Below, in pieces: positions 35,214 through 46,640 of a DNA stretch of 64,000 nt (its first letter is position 1; the number at the start of each line of letters is the position of its first letter). The stretch lies in assembly GCA_030145305.1 (NCBI GenBank), contig JAQYVX010000004.1, positions 124,001-188,000 of the forward strand, in the 5' to 3' direction. The notes under the pieces are model-generated. The model did not search any database, was not told the DNA's origin, and saw nothing but the letters and a program-made list of their open reading frames with translations. This DNA comes from Halarcobacter sp. (GTDB lineage Bacteria; Campylobacterota; Campylobacteria; Campylobacterales; Arcobacteraceae). A program made the position numbers and the translations under genes.

Positions 35214-35720
35214 ATGCAAAAAAATAAAATAAAGAAAATTTATATTGCAGGGCCAGATGTCTTTGAGAAAGATTCAATAGAAATTGGACAAAAGTATGTG
35301 AAGCTTTGCAAAGATTACGGTTTTGAAGGATTATATCCTTTAGATAACGTAATTAATTTTGAGCAAAATAAGCAAAAAATTGCCCAAGATATTTATAAAG
35401 CAAATAAGAACTTAATTGATGAATGTGATATTGTAATTGCTAATCTAAACTCTTTTAGAGGAAAAGAAAGTGATAGTGGAACTATTTGGGAATGTGGATA
35501 TGCAATAGCTCTTGGAAAAAAAGTTTATGGATATATAAATAGAGATACAACTTATTTACAACAATTTAAAGAAAATGAAATACTTATAAAAGAAAATGGC
35601 TTTACAGATTTAGAAGGGAAATATATAGAGGATTTTGATTATGCTGTTAATCTTATGATTGCTTGTTCTGTAGAAAAAATTATTGTAGGTGATTTTGAAG
35701 AAACTTTAAAAAAAATTTAA
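35214..35720 (+). CDS. Nucleoside 2-deoxyribosyltransferase
   Basis: About 168 residues. The N-terminal 'IYIAGPDVFEKD' and the catalytic-site segments 'DECDIVIANLNSFRGKESDS' and 'GTIWECGYAIALGKKVYGY' identify the family. It moves deoxyribose between bases or, in some members, hydrolyses deoxynucleoside monophosphates. The conserved Glu of 'TIWECGYA' is the nucleophile position. I chose ATG 35214, two bases after the upstream stop. ATG 35196, overlapping the previous gene by 17 bp, is also possible. It pairs with the MazG-like gene. Confidence 0.88.
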   Translation: MQKNKIKKIYIAGPDVFEKDSIEIGQKYVKLCKDYGFEGLYPLDNVINFEQNKQKIAQDIYKANKNLIDECDIVIANLNSFRGKESDSGTIWECGYAIALGKKVYGYINRDTTYLQQFKENEILIKENGFTDLEGKYIEDFDYAVNLMIACSVEKIIVGDFEETLKKI

Positions 35721-35768
35721 CCTTCTAAAGTATGTCATCAATCATAACAGTAGCAATTTAATTATAAA

Positions 35769-35783
35769 GGATAATTTTTATCC
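35769..35783 (+). promoter_or_regulatory. Hairpin/inverted repeat upstream of katG
   Basis: GGATAA-TTT-TTATCC, a perfect 6-bp inverted repeat about 130 bp before katG, inside a 193-bp gap. The AT-rich gap also holds several TAAAA repeats just before the gene. A peroxide-responsive regulator such as PerR commonly controls catalases in this phylum, but this repeat is not a clear PerR box. Confidence 0.3.
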
Positions 35784-35896
35784 AAGGATAAAATATATTA
35801 ATATAGCTTTAAGCTTACTCTTATTACAATCTTTTAATGATCATTTTTATTACATAAGTAAAAATGTCAATAAAATAAAATAAAATAAAAAATTAA

Positions 35897-38116
<2,220 letters not shown>

Positions 38117-38154
38117 ATAGGATTATATATTTGTTACAACTGTAAATAATCATC

Positions 38155-38192
38155 CAATCTCCCTTCAAAAAATATTGTAAGTTGGGAGATTG
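38155..38192 (+). terminator. Hairpin downstream of katG
   Basis: CAATCTCCC (38155-38163) and GGGAGATTG (38184-38192), a perfect 9-bp inverted repeat with a 20-nt loop, 39 bp after the katG stop. No T-tract follows. It could end or stabilise katG mRNA. Confidence 0.35.
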
Positions 38193-38282
38193 TTAAACTC
38201 TAGATATTCGTTGCTTGAGTTTATTTTTATTTTGCACTTCGTATTCCCATATATAAGAATTTTAATAATGAATTTTCATTTG

Positions 38283-38313
38283 AAAAGACCACTTTAAAAT
38301 GTGATCTTTTTTT
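38283..38313 (+). terminator. Intrinsic terminator between katG and tyrS
   Basis: Stem AAAAGAcCAC / GTGaTCTTTT (one mismatch) with an 8-nt loop, then a run of seven Ts on the plus strand and four on the minus strand. It sits between the convergent katG and tyrS genes and may serve both. Confidence 0.6.
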
Positions 38314-38358
38314 AATTTTCTATATCCTGTTTAATTTAGCTAAATCATAGTAATAAAA

Positions 38359-39546
38359 TTAATTTACTTTAAAATATTTTCTTTTACCAACTTTAACAAC
38401 TAAATCATTGATATGAATGATTTCATCTTTATTAGATTTCTTAATATTATCTATACTTATTGAATTTTGTTTTATTAACCTTAATATTTCACTACTACTT
38501 GTATCTACTCCAACAAGGCTCTTTAATAGTTCAAATAAGCTCATTTCTTTTTCTTCTAAACTAATTATTGCCATATCATTTTCGGATATTACTTTTTTTT
38601 GAAATTGATTTATAAAACGTTCTTTTGCTTTTAGGGCTTCGTCCTCGCCTTTCATTATTTTGGTTACTTCAAACGCCATTTTAAGTTTTGCATCTCTAGG
38701 GTGTAAAGTTAAAATTTTATCTATCTCGGTATGCTTAATTCTAGTATTGTTTATTAGGAAAACCTTTATCATTTCATCAGGTTGTGCCATTAATGCTCCA
38801 AACATATTAAAACTATCAAATTTTAAAAATATACCAGTTCCTCTACTTTTGGACATAAGTTCACCAGTTTTGGGGTTCTCCATAAGATTTACAGTTACTA
38901 CAAACTTATCTTTATTATTAATAATTTTTTGAAGTTTTCTTCCTACTAGTGCATTAAATGTTTGATCTGTTCCACATAATTCAACATCAACATTCATTGA
39001 TACACTATCATAACCTTGCATCATGGGGTACATGAACTCATGCATAAAAATAGGTTTTTCTTCATTCATTCTTTTTGTAAACATATCCCTTTCTAATAAT
39101 TGTCCCACTGTAAAATTACTCGCTAATTCTAAAATATCCTCAAAATTCAATAGACTTAACCATTCAGAGTTATATTCCACTTTAGCAGGATTTACTGGGT
39201 CATTAAAATCTAGCAAAGGTTGAATTTGCTCTAACCAGCAAGATACATTTTTTTTAACCTCTTCTTTAGTAAGTTTAGCACGAGTACTACTTTTATCTGT
39301 AGGGTCTCCAATTCTTGCAGTAAAGTCTCCAAATAAAACTATAACTTCATGTCCTAACTGTCTAAATTCTTCTAAAAGCTGATAATTTTTTGCATGACTT
39401 AAATGTAAACTGTCACTTGTTGCATCTGCACCTATATAAAACCTTAATTTATTTTTTAATAAGATTTCTATAAATTCTTCCTCTGTAGGTAAAATATTTG
39501 TTATTATTCCTCTATCAAGAATAGTTTTGATTTTTTCTTTGTTCAT
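38359..39546 (-). CDS. tyrS: Tyrosyl-tRNA synthetase, divergent copy
   Basis: 395 residues, complete. The class I core has 'FYIGADATSDSLHLSHAKNY', where the HIGH motif reads HLSH (residues 48-51), with serine in place of the usual glycine. The KMSKS loop reads 'ELMSKSRGTG', 'GTDQTFNALVGRKL' is the tyrosine/tRNA-site region, and a C-terminal S4-like domain is present. It is unlike the Campylobacter housekeeping TyrRS I remember (HLGH, different N-terminus), so it may be a second, acquired enzyme. The ribosome-binding site is good (AAAGAGG). It lies alone between the two katG 3' ends. Confidence 0.88.
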   Translation of the reverse strand: MNKEKIKTILDRGIITNILPTEEEFIEILLKNKLRFYIGADATSDSLHLSHAKNYQLLEEFRQLGHEVIVLFGDFTARIGDPTDKSSTRAKLTKEEVKKNVSCWLEQIQPLLDFNDPVNPAKVEYNSEWLSLLNFEDILELASNFTVGQLLERDMFTKRMNEEKPIFMHEFMYPMMQGYDSVSMNVDVELCGTDQTFNALVGRKLQKIINNKDKFVVTVNLMENPKTGELMSKSRGTGIFLKFDSFNMFGALMAQPDEMIKVFLINNTRIKHTEIDKILTLHPRDAKLKMAFEVTKIMKGEDEALKAKERFINQFQKKVISENDMAIISLEEKEMSLFELLKSLVGVDTSSSEILRLIKQNSISIDNIKKSNKDEIIHINDLVVKVGKRKYFKVN

Positions 39547-40043
39547 AATTCCTCTTTACTAATAAGATTAGTTTTCACCTGAATTTCTTTTATATTAAAG
39601 AAATATCTAGTTTTTGTTGAGATTTAAAGTAAGCTTTAATTCTCACATGATTTTCAATCATATTATGAAAAATAGTTAATTATCTTCAGCATTACATGAT
39701 GATAATATTTAATCTCAGAATATAATTTCCGTATAATATTTTTAACAATAAGTTTTAATTAGTTATGATTAGTTAATAGAGTAAGTTTTAATAATAATAT
39801 GAATATAGAGAAAGAGTAGACTTAATTGATGTAAGTTCTTGAGAATTGATTTTTTGTGTTTCTATTGTCGTTATTTTTAATGACATTTGTTCTCCTTTTG
39901 TTAATTAGAATTAGAACTATAATTTAAATAACATTAATAAATGCTTACGCATTAATAAATAGTTACATATTAATTGTTATTTTTAAAAATAAGCTGTAGA
40001 TTATGAAACTTTCTTTAAGTTTCATACTAAATTATTATACAAT
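39547..40043. other. Gene-poor AT-rich region upstream of the divergent tyrS
   Basis: About 500 bp without a gene of normal size. It holds the tyrS promoter region, a TATAAT-containing stretch near 39720-39740, a possible 32-codon ORF on the minus strand (39788-39886) and a small AATGC-GTAA-GCATT hairpin near 39950. Nothing else was recognised. Confidence 0.5.
39788..39886 (-). CDS. Possible 32-residue peptide with strong ribosome-binding site
   Basis: Minus-strand ATG at 39886 is preceded by AAAGGAGAAC at ideal spacing and opens a 32-codon frame: MSLKITTIETQKINSQELTS, then IKSTLSLYSYYY. It is rich in Ser, Thr and Ile and ends in a tyrosine run. No membrane helix or known family was recognised. 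The excellent ribosome-binding site is the only strong support. It could be a small regulatory or precursor peptide, or chance. Confidence 0.35.
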   Translation of the reverse strand: MSLKITTIETQKINSQELTSIKSTLSLYSYYY

Positions 40044-40385
40044 TTACTTGGCAATCAATTCTTTTATTTGGTCGAGATGTATTTTAAAATGTAACGGATA
40101 ATCTACAATCATCTCTTCTAATGTGTATTGGTCTTTTAAAGCACTTATCCATTTATTTTGTAATTTTGAAGTATCAATATTTTTAATTACATTTGTAATA
40201 TGAATATTTGCATATTTCATTAATTGTATTAAATCATTCCAATTATAGTTATTATAATCTTGTATTGCTATCCATTTGTCATTTACTCCAAGATTAGCAT
40301 AATCTGGGAAGATTAAGGGTATTGGTTGATATTGTAAATGGATAATTCTATGTATATTATTTGATGCAGAATATGATAAAGAATT
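40044..40385 (-). pseudogene. 5'-truncated DinB-superfamily fragment
   Basis: An open frame of 113 codons on the minus strand ends at TAA 40044 but has no start codon; an in-frame TAA lies just upstream. The translation contains 'YSASNNIHRIIHLQYQ', 'WNDLIQLMKYANIHITNVI' and a C-terminal 'DYPLHFKIHLDQIKELIAK', which resemble the conserved histidine helices of small DinB-like (YfiT/DinB_2) metalloproteins. About the first third of such a protein is missing. Overlapping it on the plus strand, a frame ending 'AEYDKEFYAKACGIQE' at 40416 looks like the tail of another lost gene. This is a scrapyard of gene ends. Confidence 0.55.
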
Positions 40386-40462
40386 TTATGCAAAAGCTTG
40401 TGGAATTCAAGAGTAGATTTACTGCTCTTTGTTTAAATAAAAGGATTAGTGTGAATTCTTAA

Positions 40463-40627
<165 letters not shown>

Positions 40628-40777
40628 ATAAGATAATATATTAAATTTTTCTGTAAGAGAATCAATATATTCAATAATTCTTTTGAGTTTATTGATTTCT
40701 CTTTATCTAGTTTTGTAAGAATCTTAAGTTAAATTATATTAACTATGTGATGTTATTTTTGATATGATGTTTGACTT

Positions 40778-40799
40778 CAGTGACGCTATGTGTTCACTG
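40778..40799 (-). terminator. Small hairpin at the methyltransferase 3' end
   Basis: CAGTGA (40778-40783) and TCACTG (40794-40799) form a 6-bp stem with a 10-nt loop overlapping the stop of the methyltransferase gene. No T-tract is evident on the minus strand. Terminator function is only possible. Confidence 0.3.
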
Positions 40800-42437
40800 C
40801 TGGGTTTTGTTATGTTTCTTTCCACGATTTAATCTACGACTTGATAGTTTTTTCCAAATTTGATCAGCTAATTTTATTTCACTATCTGAAAAACCAAAGT
40901 TTTCCTTTAGTATTTTTTGATTTGTAATTTGTAATATTTCAGATATATCTTTTTTATTTCTAATCATTTCATCAATAAAAGGAAGTAGTTCAGCATTATT
41001 TTCATTATAAGGTAAAAGAATTTCTTCAACTTCATTTGGCATAAGTTCTAAAACTCCTCCACCATGACTTCTTCCACAAATTTCTGAAAATGCTAAAGAG
41101 ATAGAATTATAATAACTTGCAGTGAGTGCTTTTATATTAATATTTTCTTTTATAGTAACTCTATGCATCGTATCCGTTGTATATGCATTCGCTTCATTAA
41201 TTATAAATTTGGGATATAGATTATTTCTTCTAATAAATAAAGCATCAGAAATTCTTAATGATGGTACTATTTGCCATTCATTTCTAATTCTACATTTATA
41301 TCCTTTATGAATATTTTCGCTTTCTCCAAATTTAATATACTCTTGTACACCTTTTTCATTTTTCAGTTTAGATTTTTCAGGAAAGGTTAATAAATGAGTT
41401 CTAGCTTCTAGTTCTCTATTTTCCTTCCAATCATCTGCTGTAAAAATAGCACTAGATACTTGCACACTTCTACCAACTAACGGTTTTGAATATTTTTCTA
41501 AACTATATTTTCTTACAGTGGATAAAGGAACTGTAAAAAATGGATTTGAACCAGTTGTTATACCAACTTCTACTTTTGCATAGTTGTCTAATTTAGGAAT
41601 AATTTTGTTTTCTTGAAGTCTTTCTAAAAAATCTATCTCTTCTTGGTCTAAGAAATAGAATGTCCATTTATTAGATTTAAAATCTATTTTCTTTTTAGGA
41701 CTTTTTAGTTTAGATACATCAAGTTTTTTTAGCTCTTCAGCATCTTTTAACTCTAAATGCTCTATCAAATGTGTATCTGAATTATTTTTTTCGCAAAGTA
41801 GTAAAACAACTTCTTGCTGAATTTTGGGAAAGACTAATTTTTCAAAAGATACTATATTTACTTTATTGTAATAGTGCGCCAAAAACTCTCTTAAGGGTTT
41901 TGCATATCCAACTTGAAGTATTTCGGCAGGAAGAACAAAGCCAATTTTTCCAGTTTCTTTTAAAAGTAATGAAGAACCTATTACAAACGAAACCCAAGCA
42001 TTTGTTAATTTTGAGTATTTTATATCTGCTTTATTAAATATATCAGAAGCATATTGTTGTTGTTCCTTATCAAAATATTGATATCTTATATAAGGAGGGT
42101 TACCTATAACTAAATCAAACCTTTTATTTGTATTAATGCAATATTTATGAAAATCTGTATTTATAATAATTGATTTATCTAATTTAATACTTTTAGACTT
42201 ATTGGCTTCAATCTCATCAAATTCTATTGCAGTTACTGAATTATACTCGTAAGCACCTTTTTGAATCTCTTCTAAAAATACTCCATCACCACAGCTTGGT
42301 TCAAGAATATCTAATTTTTTATTTCCATTAAATGCCCATTTTAAAATAAACGATGCTATAGGAGAAGGAGTATAAAAACCACCTCTTAATTTTTCTTCTG
42401 ATGCATCATTAATCAATCGCATAAATATCCGATACAT
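40794..42437 (-). CDS. N6-adenine DNA methyltransferase of a type IIG-like R-M system
   Basis: 547 residues. It has an AdoMet-binding motif ('LDILEPSCGDGVFLEEI', about 40-57), the amino-methyltransferase motif NPPY in 'DLVIGNPPYIRYQYF', and 'GFYTPSPIASFILKW' at the N-terminus. The C-terminal half is a target-recognition-like region. It overlaps the 992-residue enzyme by 29 bp if the ATG at 42437 is used; ATG 42422 is an alternative. A separate adenine methyltransferase beside a fused nuclease-methyltransferase resembles Eco57I-type systems, where it modifies the strand left unmodified by the fused enzyme. The recognition sequence cannot be predicted. Confidence 0.85.
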   Translation of the reverse strand: MYRIFMRLINDASEEKLRGGFYTPSPIASFILKWAFNGNKKLDILEPSCGDGVFLEEIQKGAYEYNSVTAIEFDEIEANKSKSIKLDKSIIINTDFHKYCINTNKRFDLVIGNPPYIRYQYFDKEQQQYASDIFNKADIKYSKLTNAWVSFVIGSSLLLKETGKIGFVLPAEILQVGYAKPLREFLAHYYNKVNIVSFEKLVFPKIQQEVVLLLCEKNNSDTHLIEHLELKDAEELKKLDVSKLKSPKKKIDFKSNKWTFYFLDQEEIDFLERLQENKIIPKLDNYAKVEVGITTGSNPFFTVPLSTVRKYSLEKYSKPLVGRSVQVSSAIFTADDWKENRELEARTHLLTFPEKSKLKNEKGVQEYIKFGESENIHKGYKCRIRNEWQIVPSLRISDALFIRRNNLYPKFIINEANAYTTDTMHRVTIKENINIKALTASYYNSISLAFSEICGRSHGGGVLELMPNEVEEILLPYNENNAELLPFIDEMIRNKKDISEILQITNQKILKENFGFSDSEIKLADQIWKKLSSRRLNRGKKHNKTQQ

Positions 42438-45387
42438 TTGGTATTAAGTTATCTTTGTCTTTTAAATCATATAACTCTTTTAATAAATTTTCTAGTTCTT
42501 GTTTTTTAGTTCTAAATTGCCTTTGTAGTGGTGTTTGTTTTCTTTTATCACCATTATTTTTATCTATTCTAGTTTGCAAATTATTTAAATCTTTTTGAGT
42601 ATTTGATATATTGTCATGTAGATTTTTTAAAATAGTATTTTTAAAATCAATTTTTATAATTGGAAATTCATTTAATACTTTTGTACCTCTTGCTACAAAA
42701 CTACCTCTAAAAATTTCACCATACCAATATGCAAACCATTCTAAGTATTTTGAAGATAATAGTGCTTGAATATAGTATATTGAATAATCAGAATCACTTG
42801 GAATCTTTATCATTGCATATCCTGCGGTACCTCCTGATGATACAAAAGTACTATTATAATCAATAGAATATTTGTAACCATTTGATAATACGCCTACAAC
42901 TATTTTAGATTCGCAAATTGGAGATGTTAAATGTTGACTTCTACCAAATTTATACCAATCATTTTTATTTACTTTAGGATGTATTTTTCTTTTTAACAAC
43001 TCTTTTTTATACTTTGTAAAATACTTATAAATACCACTATAATTTGTTTTTAATTCATTTAAAGGTACTAGTTTAAGTTTACCTGTAGAATCAAGTTTAT
43101 ATGGATATATAACAAAAGAATTTGCTTGTACATCCCTGTATGAATAAAATTTTGAATCTGCTTTTCCATTTGTTTGATAATATGGCTTAGTAAGTTCTTT
43201 CTCTATCTTCCATATTTTTTTATCTTTTTCTATATAATAGTAAGTCGAGTCTTCTTTTTTTAACTTTGAATATAGGTGAATGTATAAAGAATTTGAACTA
43301 GTTTGTATGCCATTAATAATATTTTCTTCTAATACTAAATCTTTTAATAAAATGCTATTACTTATAATCTTATCGTATACATTTTTTAAGTGAGGTGGAA
43401 TCAATACCCAATTATCATCTTTAATCACTTCATTTGAAACTAGATTAGAGGTAATATTTTTTTGTGCTTTCCATTCATTTAGTTTATTAACACTTACATA
43501 ATTAAATTTTTCATTCTTTTTTTTACTTAAAATTAAAATATTTGTGTATGTTGTTTTATTATTAAAAACTTGATTTGAACCAAAAGAGATTAATGAATCT
43601 AATAGGTTATTATTACTTATAAATTTTCGTAATTTTTTTCCAGATGTAACTTTGATAAATTTACTAGGAACAATATAACCAAAGTATCCATTTTCTTTTA
43701 AAAGGTTTATCCCTTGTTCTATAAAAAGAAAATATTTATCATACTGATTATATGCAGATTGATAAATTTCTTCAAAAATTGGTTTTTCTAATGGTGTAAA
43801 CTCTTTAATGTCTTCTGTTGACATATAAGGAGGATTTCCCACAATTACATCAAATTTAGTATCAACAAAATCAAATGGGTTTATTGCATCAATATTTGCA
43901 TTGTCAGTTGCATTTGAACTAATTAAGCTATTTCCAAAGTGTATGTTTTCATCTAAACTTGGCAAAGCGGGTATTGTTATAGAAGAGTTATCTTCATTTT
44001 CTAAAAGCTTAAGAAGTAATCCAAATTTAGCAGCTTCAACGGCATTGAAATCTTTATCTACTCCAAAAATACAGTTTTTTAATATTTGTTTTTTTATGTC
44101 AAAAGGTAATTTATATGTATTTATAGATATTTGTATTAGTTTATCTACATCATTTTTTATATAATAGTCAACTAAAATATCATGTAGTAACTGATAAACC
44201 TCCAATAGAAATGCCCCCGAACCACATGCAATATCAGCAAAAGTAGAATTTAATATTTCCTTATCTGATTTATCTTCACAGTGTTTAACAACAGTTTTAC
44301 GAAGAATATCTTGAATAATAAATGTTGGAGTAGTTACAATATCTCTATCTATATGTTCTGCTTTTTTTATTAGTAATACTTCATTGTCAATAATACTTAA
44401 CTGCTCTGCTAAAAATATTTCATAAATGCTTCCTAGTATATCAGAAGCAAATACAGAAAAAGAATAAGTACTTTCAGGAAAATAAAGCTGTTTTATTATT
44501 GTCCAAAAAGATGAGCTATTATTAGAAATAATTTCATCTACAAAATCAAGATTAAAGAAACCTGCATTATATTTTTTATCTGATTCTTTGAATTTATTTA
44601 TTAATGAATTAAAATCATTTTTATCTGCATAGTTTAAAAGAGTTTTATAAGTTTCTAAATCTCTATCTTCACAAACTCTTAAAAAAACTATACTATTAAT
44701 GTAGGATTGAACAATATCATTCAGTTCTTTAATAGTTAGATCTTGTTTATGTGAGTATATTTCTTTGCCTAATAATATTCTCCAATCATTAATCTGTTTT
44801 AAAAATAATTTATCGACGCTGAATCGTTCTAATTGTGCTTCAATATCTTTCCATATTTCATCAAATCCACCATTGTAAACAATTTCATAACTTAATTGTT
44901 GTTTTATCTCTTCAAAATTTTCTTCATATTCAGAGTAATGATATAATTTAATTCTTGAGTTATTAGCTAAATCCGTGTCTTCAACTTTTTGTGAACAATC
45001 ATAAATTGCTAAATATTCAAAGTTTGATAAAACTGAAATTTTTAGTTTCGCAGTAAAGCCATATCTCCTAACTTGCTTAGCTGATTTTTCATCAGAGTCA
45101 ATCTTTACACTAGGTTTTTTAGCTTCTAGAAAAAATTTTCTTTCAGAAAAAAGTCTAAATGTATAATCAGGTTTTTTTGTAGTAGAATAAGTGTCTTCTT
45201 TTAGTCCCTCTTCTAATAAAACTTCTCGTTCATTAGTAGGTTTACCTTTAGTATTTCTAATATCCCATCCAAGTAATTCAAAAAAAGGATCTAAAAAATC
45301 TGTTCTTAATTGAGTTTCATTGTATTTAGATGTTTGATAATAACTTTTATTTTCATTGTATTTTTTAATTAAGTCTTTAATATTCAT
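42409..45387 (-). CDS. Type IIG restriction-modification enzyme (fused nuclease and adenine methyltransferase)
   Basis: 992 residues. The N-terminal region carries a PD-(D/E)xK nuclease pattern: Asp74 in 'TTKKPDYTFRL' and Glu88-x-Lys90 in 'KFFLEAKKPS'. A helical linker (about 150-340) leads to the methyltransferase core with 'FADIACGSGAFLLEVY' (motif I) and 'DVIVGNPPYMSTED' (motif IV). The remainder is a recognition domain ending in a coiled-coil-like segment. Single-chain enzymes of this design cut foreign DNA at a distance from an asymmetric site and methylate self DNA. With the overlapping methyltransferase downstream it forms a complete system beside the katG duplication. Confidence 0.85.
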   Translation of the reverse strand: MNIKDLIKKYNENKSYYQTSKYNETQLRTDFLDPFFELLGWDIRNTKGKPTNEREVLLEEGLKEDTYSTTKKPDYTFRLFSERKFFLEAKKPSVKIDSDEKSAKQVRRYGFTAKLKISVLSNFEYLAIYDCSQKVEDTDLANNSRIKLYHYSEYEENFEEIKQQLSYEIVYNGGFDEIWKDIEAQLERFSVDKLFLKQINDWRILLGKEIYSHKQDLTIKELNDIVQSYINSIVFLRVCEDRDLETYKTLLNYADKNDFNSLINKFKESDKKYNAGFFNLDFVDEIISNNSSSFWTIIKQLYFPESTYSFSVFASDILGSIYEIFLAEQLSIIDNEVLLIKKAEHIDRDIVTTPTFIIQDILRKTVVKHCEDKSDKEILNSTFADIACGSGAFLLEVYQLLHDILVDYYIKNDVDKLIQISINTYKLPFDIKKQILKNCIFGVDKDFNAVEAAKFGLLLKLLENEDNSSITIPALPSLDENIHFGNSLISSNATDNANIDAINPFDFVDTKFDVIVGNPPYMSTEDIKEFTPLEKPIFEEIYQSAYNQYDKYFLFIEQGINLLKENGYFGYIVPSKFIKVTSGKKLRKFISNNNLLDSLISFGSNQVFNNKTTYTNILILSKKKNEKFNYVSVNKLNEWKAQKNITSNLVSNEVIKDDNWVLIPPHLKNVYDKIISNSILLKDLVLEENIINGIQTSSNSLYIHLYSKLKKEDSTYYYIEKDKKIWKIEKELTKPYYQTNGKADSKFYSYRDVQANSFVIYPYKLDSTGKLKLVPLNELKTNYSGIYKYFTKYKKELLKRKIHPKVNKNDWYKFGRSQHLTSPICESKIVVGVLSNGYKYSIDYNSTFVSSGGTAGYAMIKIPSDSDYSIYYIQALLSSKYLEWFAYWYGEIFRGSFVARGTKVLNEFPIIKIDFKNTILKNLHDNISNTQKDLNNLQTRIDKNNGDKRKQTPLQRQFRTKKQELENLLKELYDLKDKDNLIPNVSDIYAID

Positions 45388-45744
45388 TAAAAGTAAATCC
45401 CATATTTATAATTTAGCAATTTTATCTAAACATATTAATCAAATTGATTAAATATGTATAAGAAAGATTCTATCAAGGAAATCTATATACACAGTAAAAT
45501 ATGTCATTTTGCAATATTTTACAAAGGCAGTCCGTATTTTATATGAAACATAACTATTTATTATTTATACATTATATACAAGATAGCCTGAAAATCAACA
45601 AAGAACATACATGGAAATGTTATTTGTTGAAATAGAAACAAATACCTTAAATAAGGCAAATATAAAACTTTTTATCAAAAAATATTGTGATTTGAAATAT
45701 TTTCCAAGCAATTTTGATTTTTTACTGTACTTTTTTATATTTTT
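45388..45744. other. 357-bp intergenic region upstream of the R-M genes
   Basis: No convincing gene. It contains the presumed R-M promoter and an inverted repeat CATATTAATCAA / TTGATTAAATATG (about 45431-45456) with one unpaired base, about 45-70 bp before the R-M start, which could be a regulatory site. A 45-codon plus-strand frame (45611-45748) lacks a ribosome-binding site and is not called. Confidence 0.5.
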
Positions 45745-46620
45745 TTAATTATTCTTTATCTTTTCTTTATCATAGAGTTTCATAAAATAATAATGTAAAT
45801 ATAAAGATAATCCAAGAACTAAACTTCCTAAAAAAAGTAAAGAATAATTGCTCATTTTTTCCCAGATAATAAAATTGACAAGTAAGCCTACTGGAACTAA
45901 AGCATTATTCATAATTGCGAGTACTCCTGCATCTACTAAACAAGCTCCTTTATTCCATAAGAAGTATCCTAATCCTGATGCAATAATACCCAACCAAATT
46001 AAAACGCTCCATTGGGTTAATGATGGTGACAATTTTTCTGGATTTGCAAATAATACAAAAGATATAACACTTACAGTCAAGGCTCCAAAATGAAAATATC
46101 CAAAAACATCTTTTTGTCTAATATCTTTATGTGATTCCATCACTTTTTTATAAGAACTTTGTCCTAAAGCAAAACAAACATTTGCTGCTTGTACCATTAA
46201 AAAACCTGCGATAAAATCTTCACTTATATTATGATATCGGATTATATATGCGCCTAAGACAGCTAAACCTGTACTAATTAAGTATAGTGGCTTAAATTGT
46301 CCTTTTAGTCCATCATAAAATAGGGTTACATAAATAGGAGTAAATACAGTAAAAAGTACAACTTCTGGAACACTCAAAAATAGAAATGATTTATAAAGGA
46401 ATATATACATCATACCAATTTGTATACTTCCAATAAGCATTATTTTTAACTTTAATTTCGTTTGAATACCTCTAAACTTTGTAAATGGTAAAAAAATTAA
46501 GGAAGATAAGATAACACGAATAAGCACTGCAAAATAACTATCAACTTCTCCTGCTAATACTTCACCTATAAAACTAAAAGAAAATGCCCAAATAAAAGTT
46601 ACAAAAATTAAATACTTCAT
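45745..46620 (-). CDS. EamA-family exporter (RhtA/YddG-like DMT transporter)
   Basis: 291 residues with ten membrane helices in two EamA repeats ('FIWAFSFSFIGEVLAGEVDS' opens the first). Relatives export amino acids, amines or drugs. It lies 20 bp downstream of the PLD-helicase gene on the same strand and may be co-transcribed, though a functional link is not obvious. Substrate unknown. Unrelated in detail to the exporter at 24476-25414. Confidence 0.8.
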   Translation of the reverse strand: MKYLIFVTFIWAFSFSFIGEVLAGEVDSYFAVLIRVILSSLIFLPFTKFRGIQTKLKLKIMLIGSIQIGMMYIFLYKSFLFLSVPEVVLFTVFTPIYVTLFYDGLKGQFKPLYLISTGLAVLGAYIIRYHNISEDFIAGFLMVQAANVCFALGQSSYKKVMESHKDIRQKDVFGYFHFGALTVSVISFVLFANPEKLSPSLTQWSVLIWLGIIASGLGYFLWNKGACLVDAGVLAIMNNALVPVGLLVNFIIWEKMSNYSLLFLGSLVLGLSLYLHYYFMKLYDKEKIKNN

Positions 46621-46640
46621 GTATAATTATATCATAAGGG

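Noticed and set aside
40659-40720. Inverted repeat (AGAGAATCAAT / ATTGATTTCTCT) as an insertion-sequence end
   Set aside because: The arms are short with a bulge, no transposase lies nearby, and the loop is only about 40 nt. It is more likely a local hairpin.
45431-45456. Inverted repeat as an R-M controller box
   Set aside because: No controller protein gene accompanies the R-M pair, and the repeat has an unpaired base. It is noted only as a possible site.
45611-45748. 45-codon plus-strand frame upstream of the R-M genes
   Set aside because: No ribosome-binding site, Phe-rich AT-driven composition, and overlap with the end of the convergent exporter gene.
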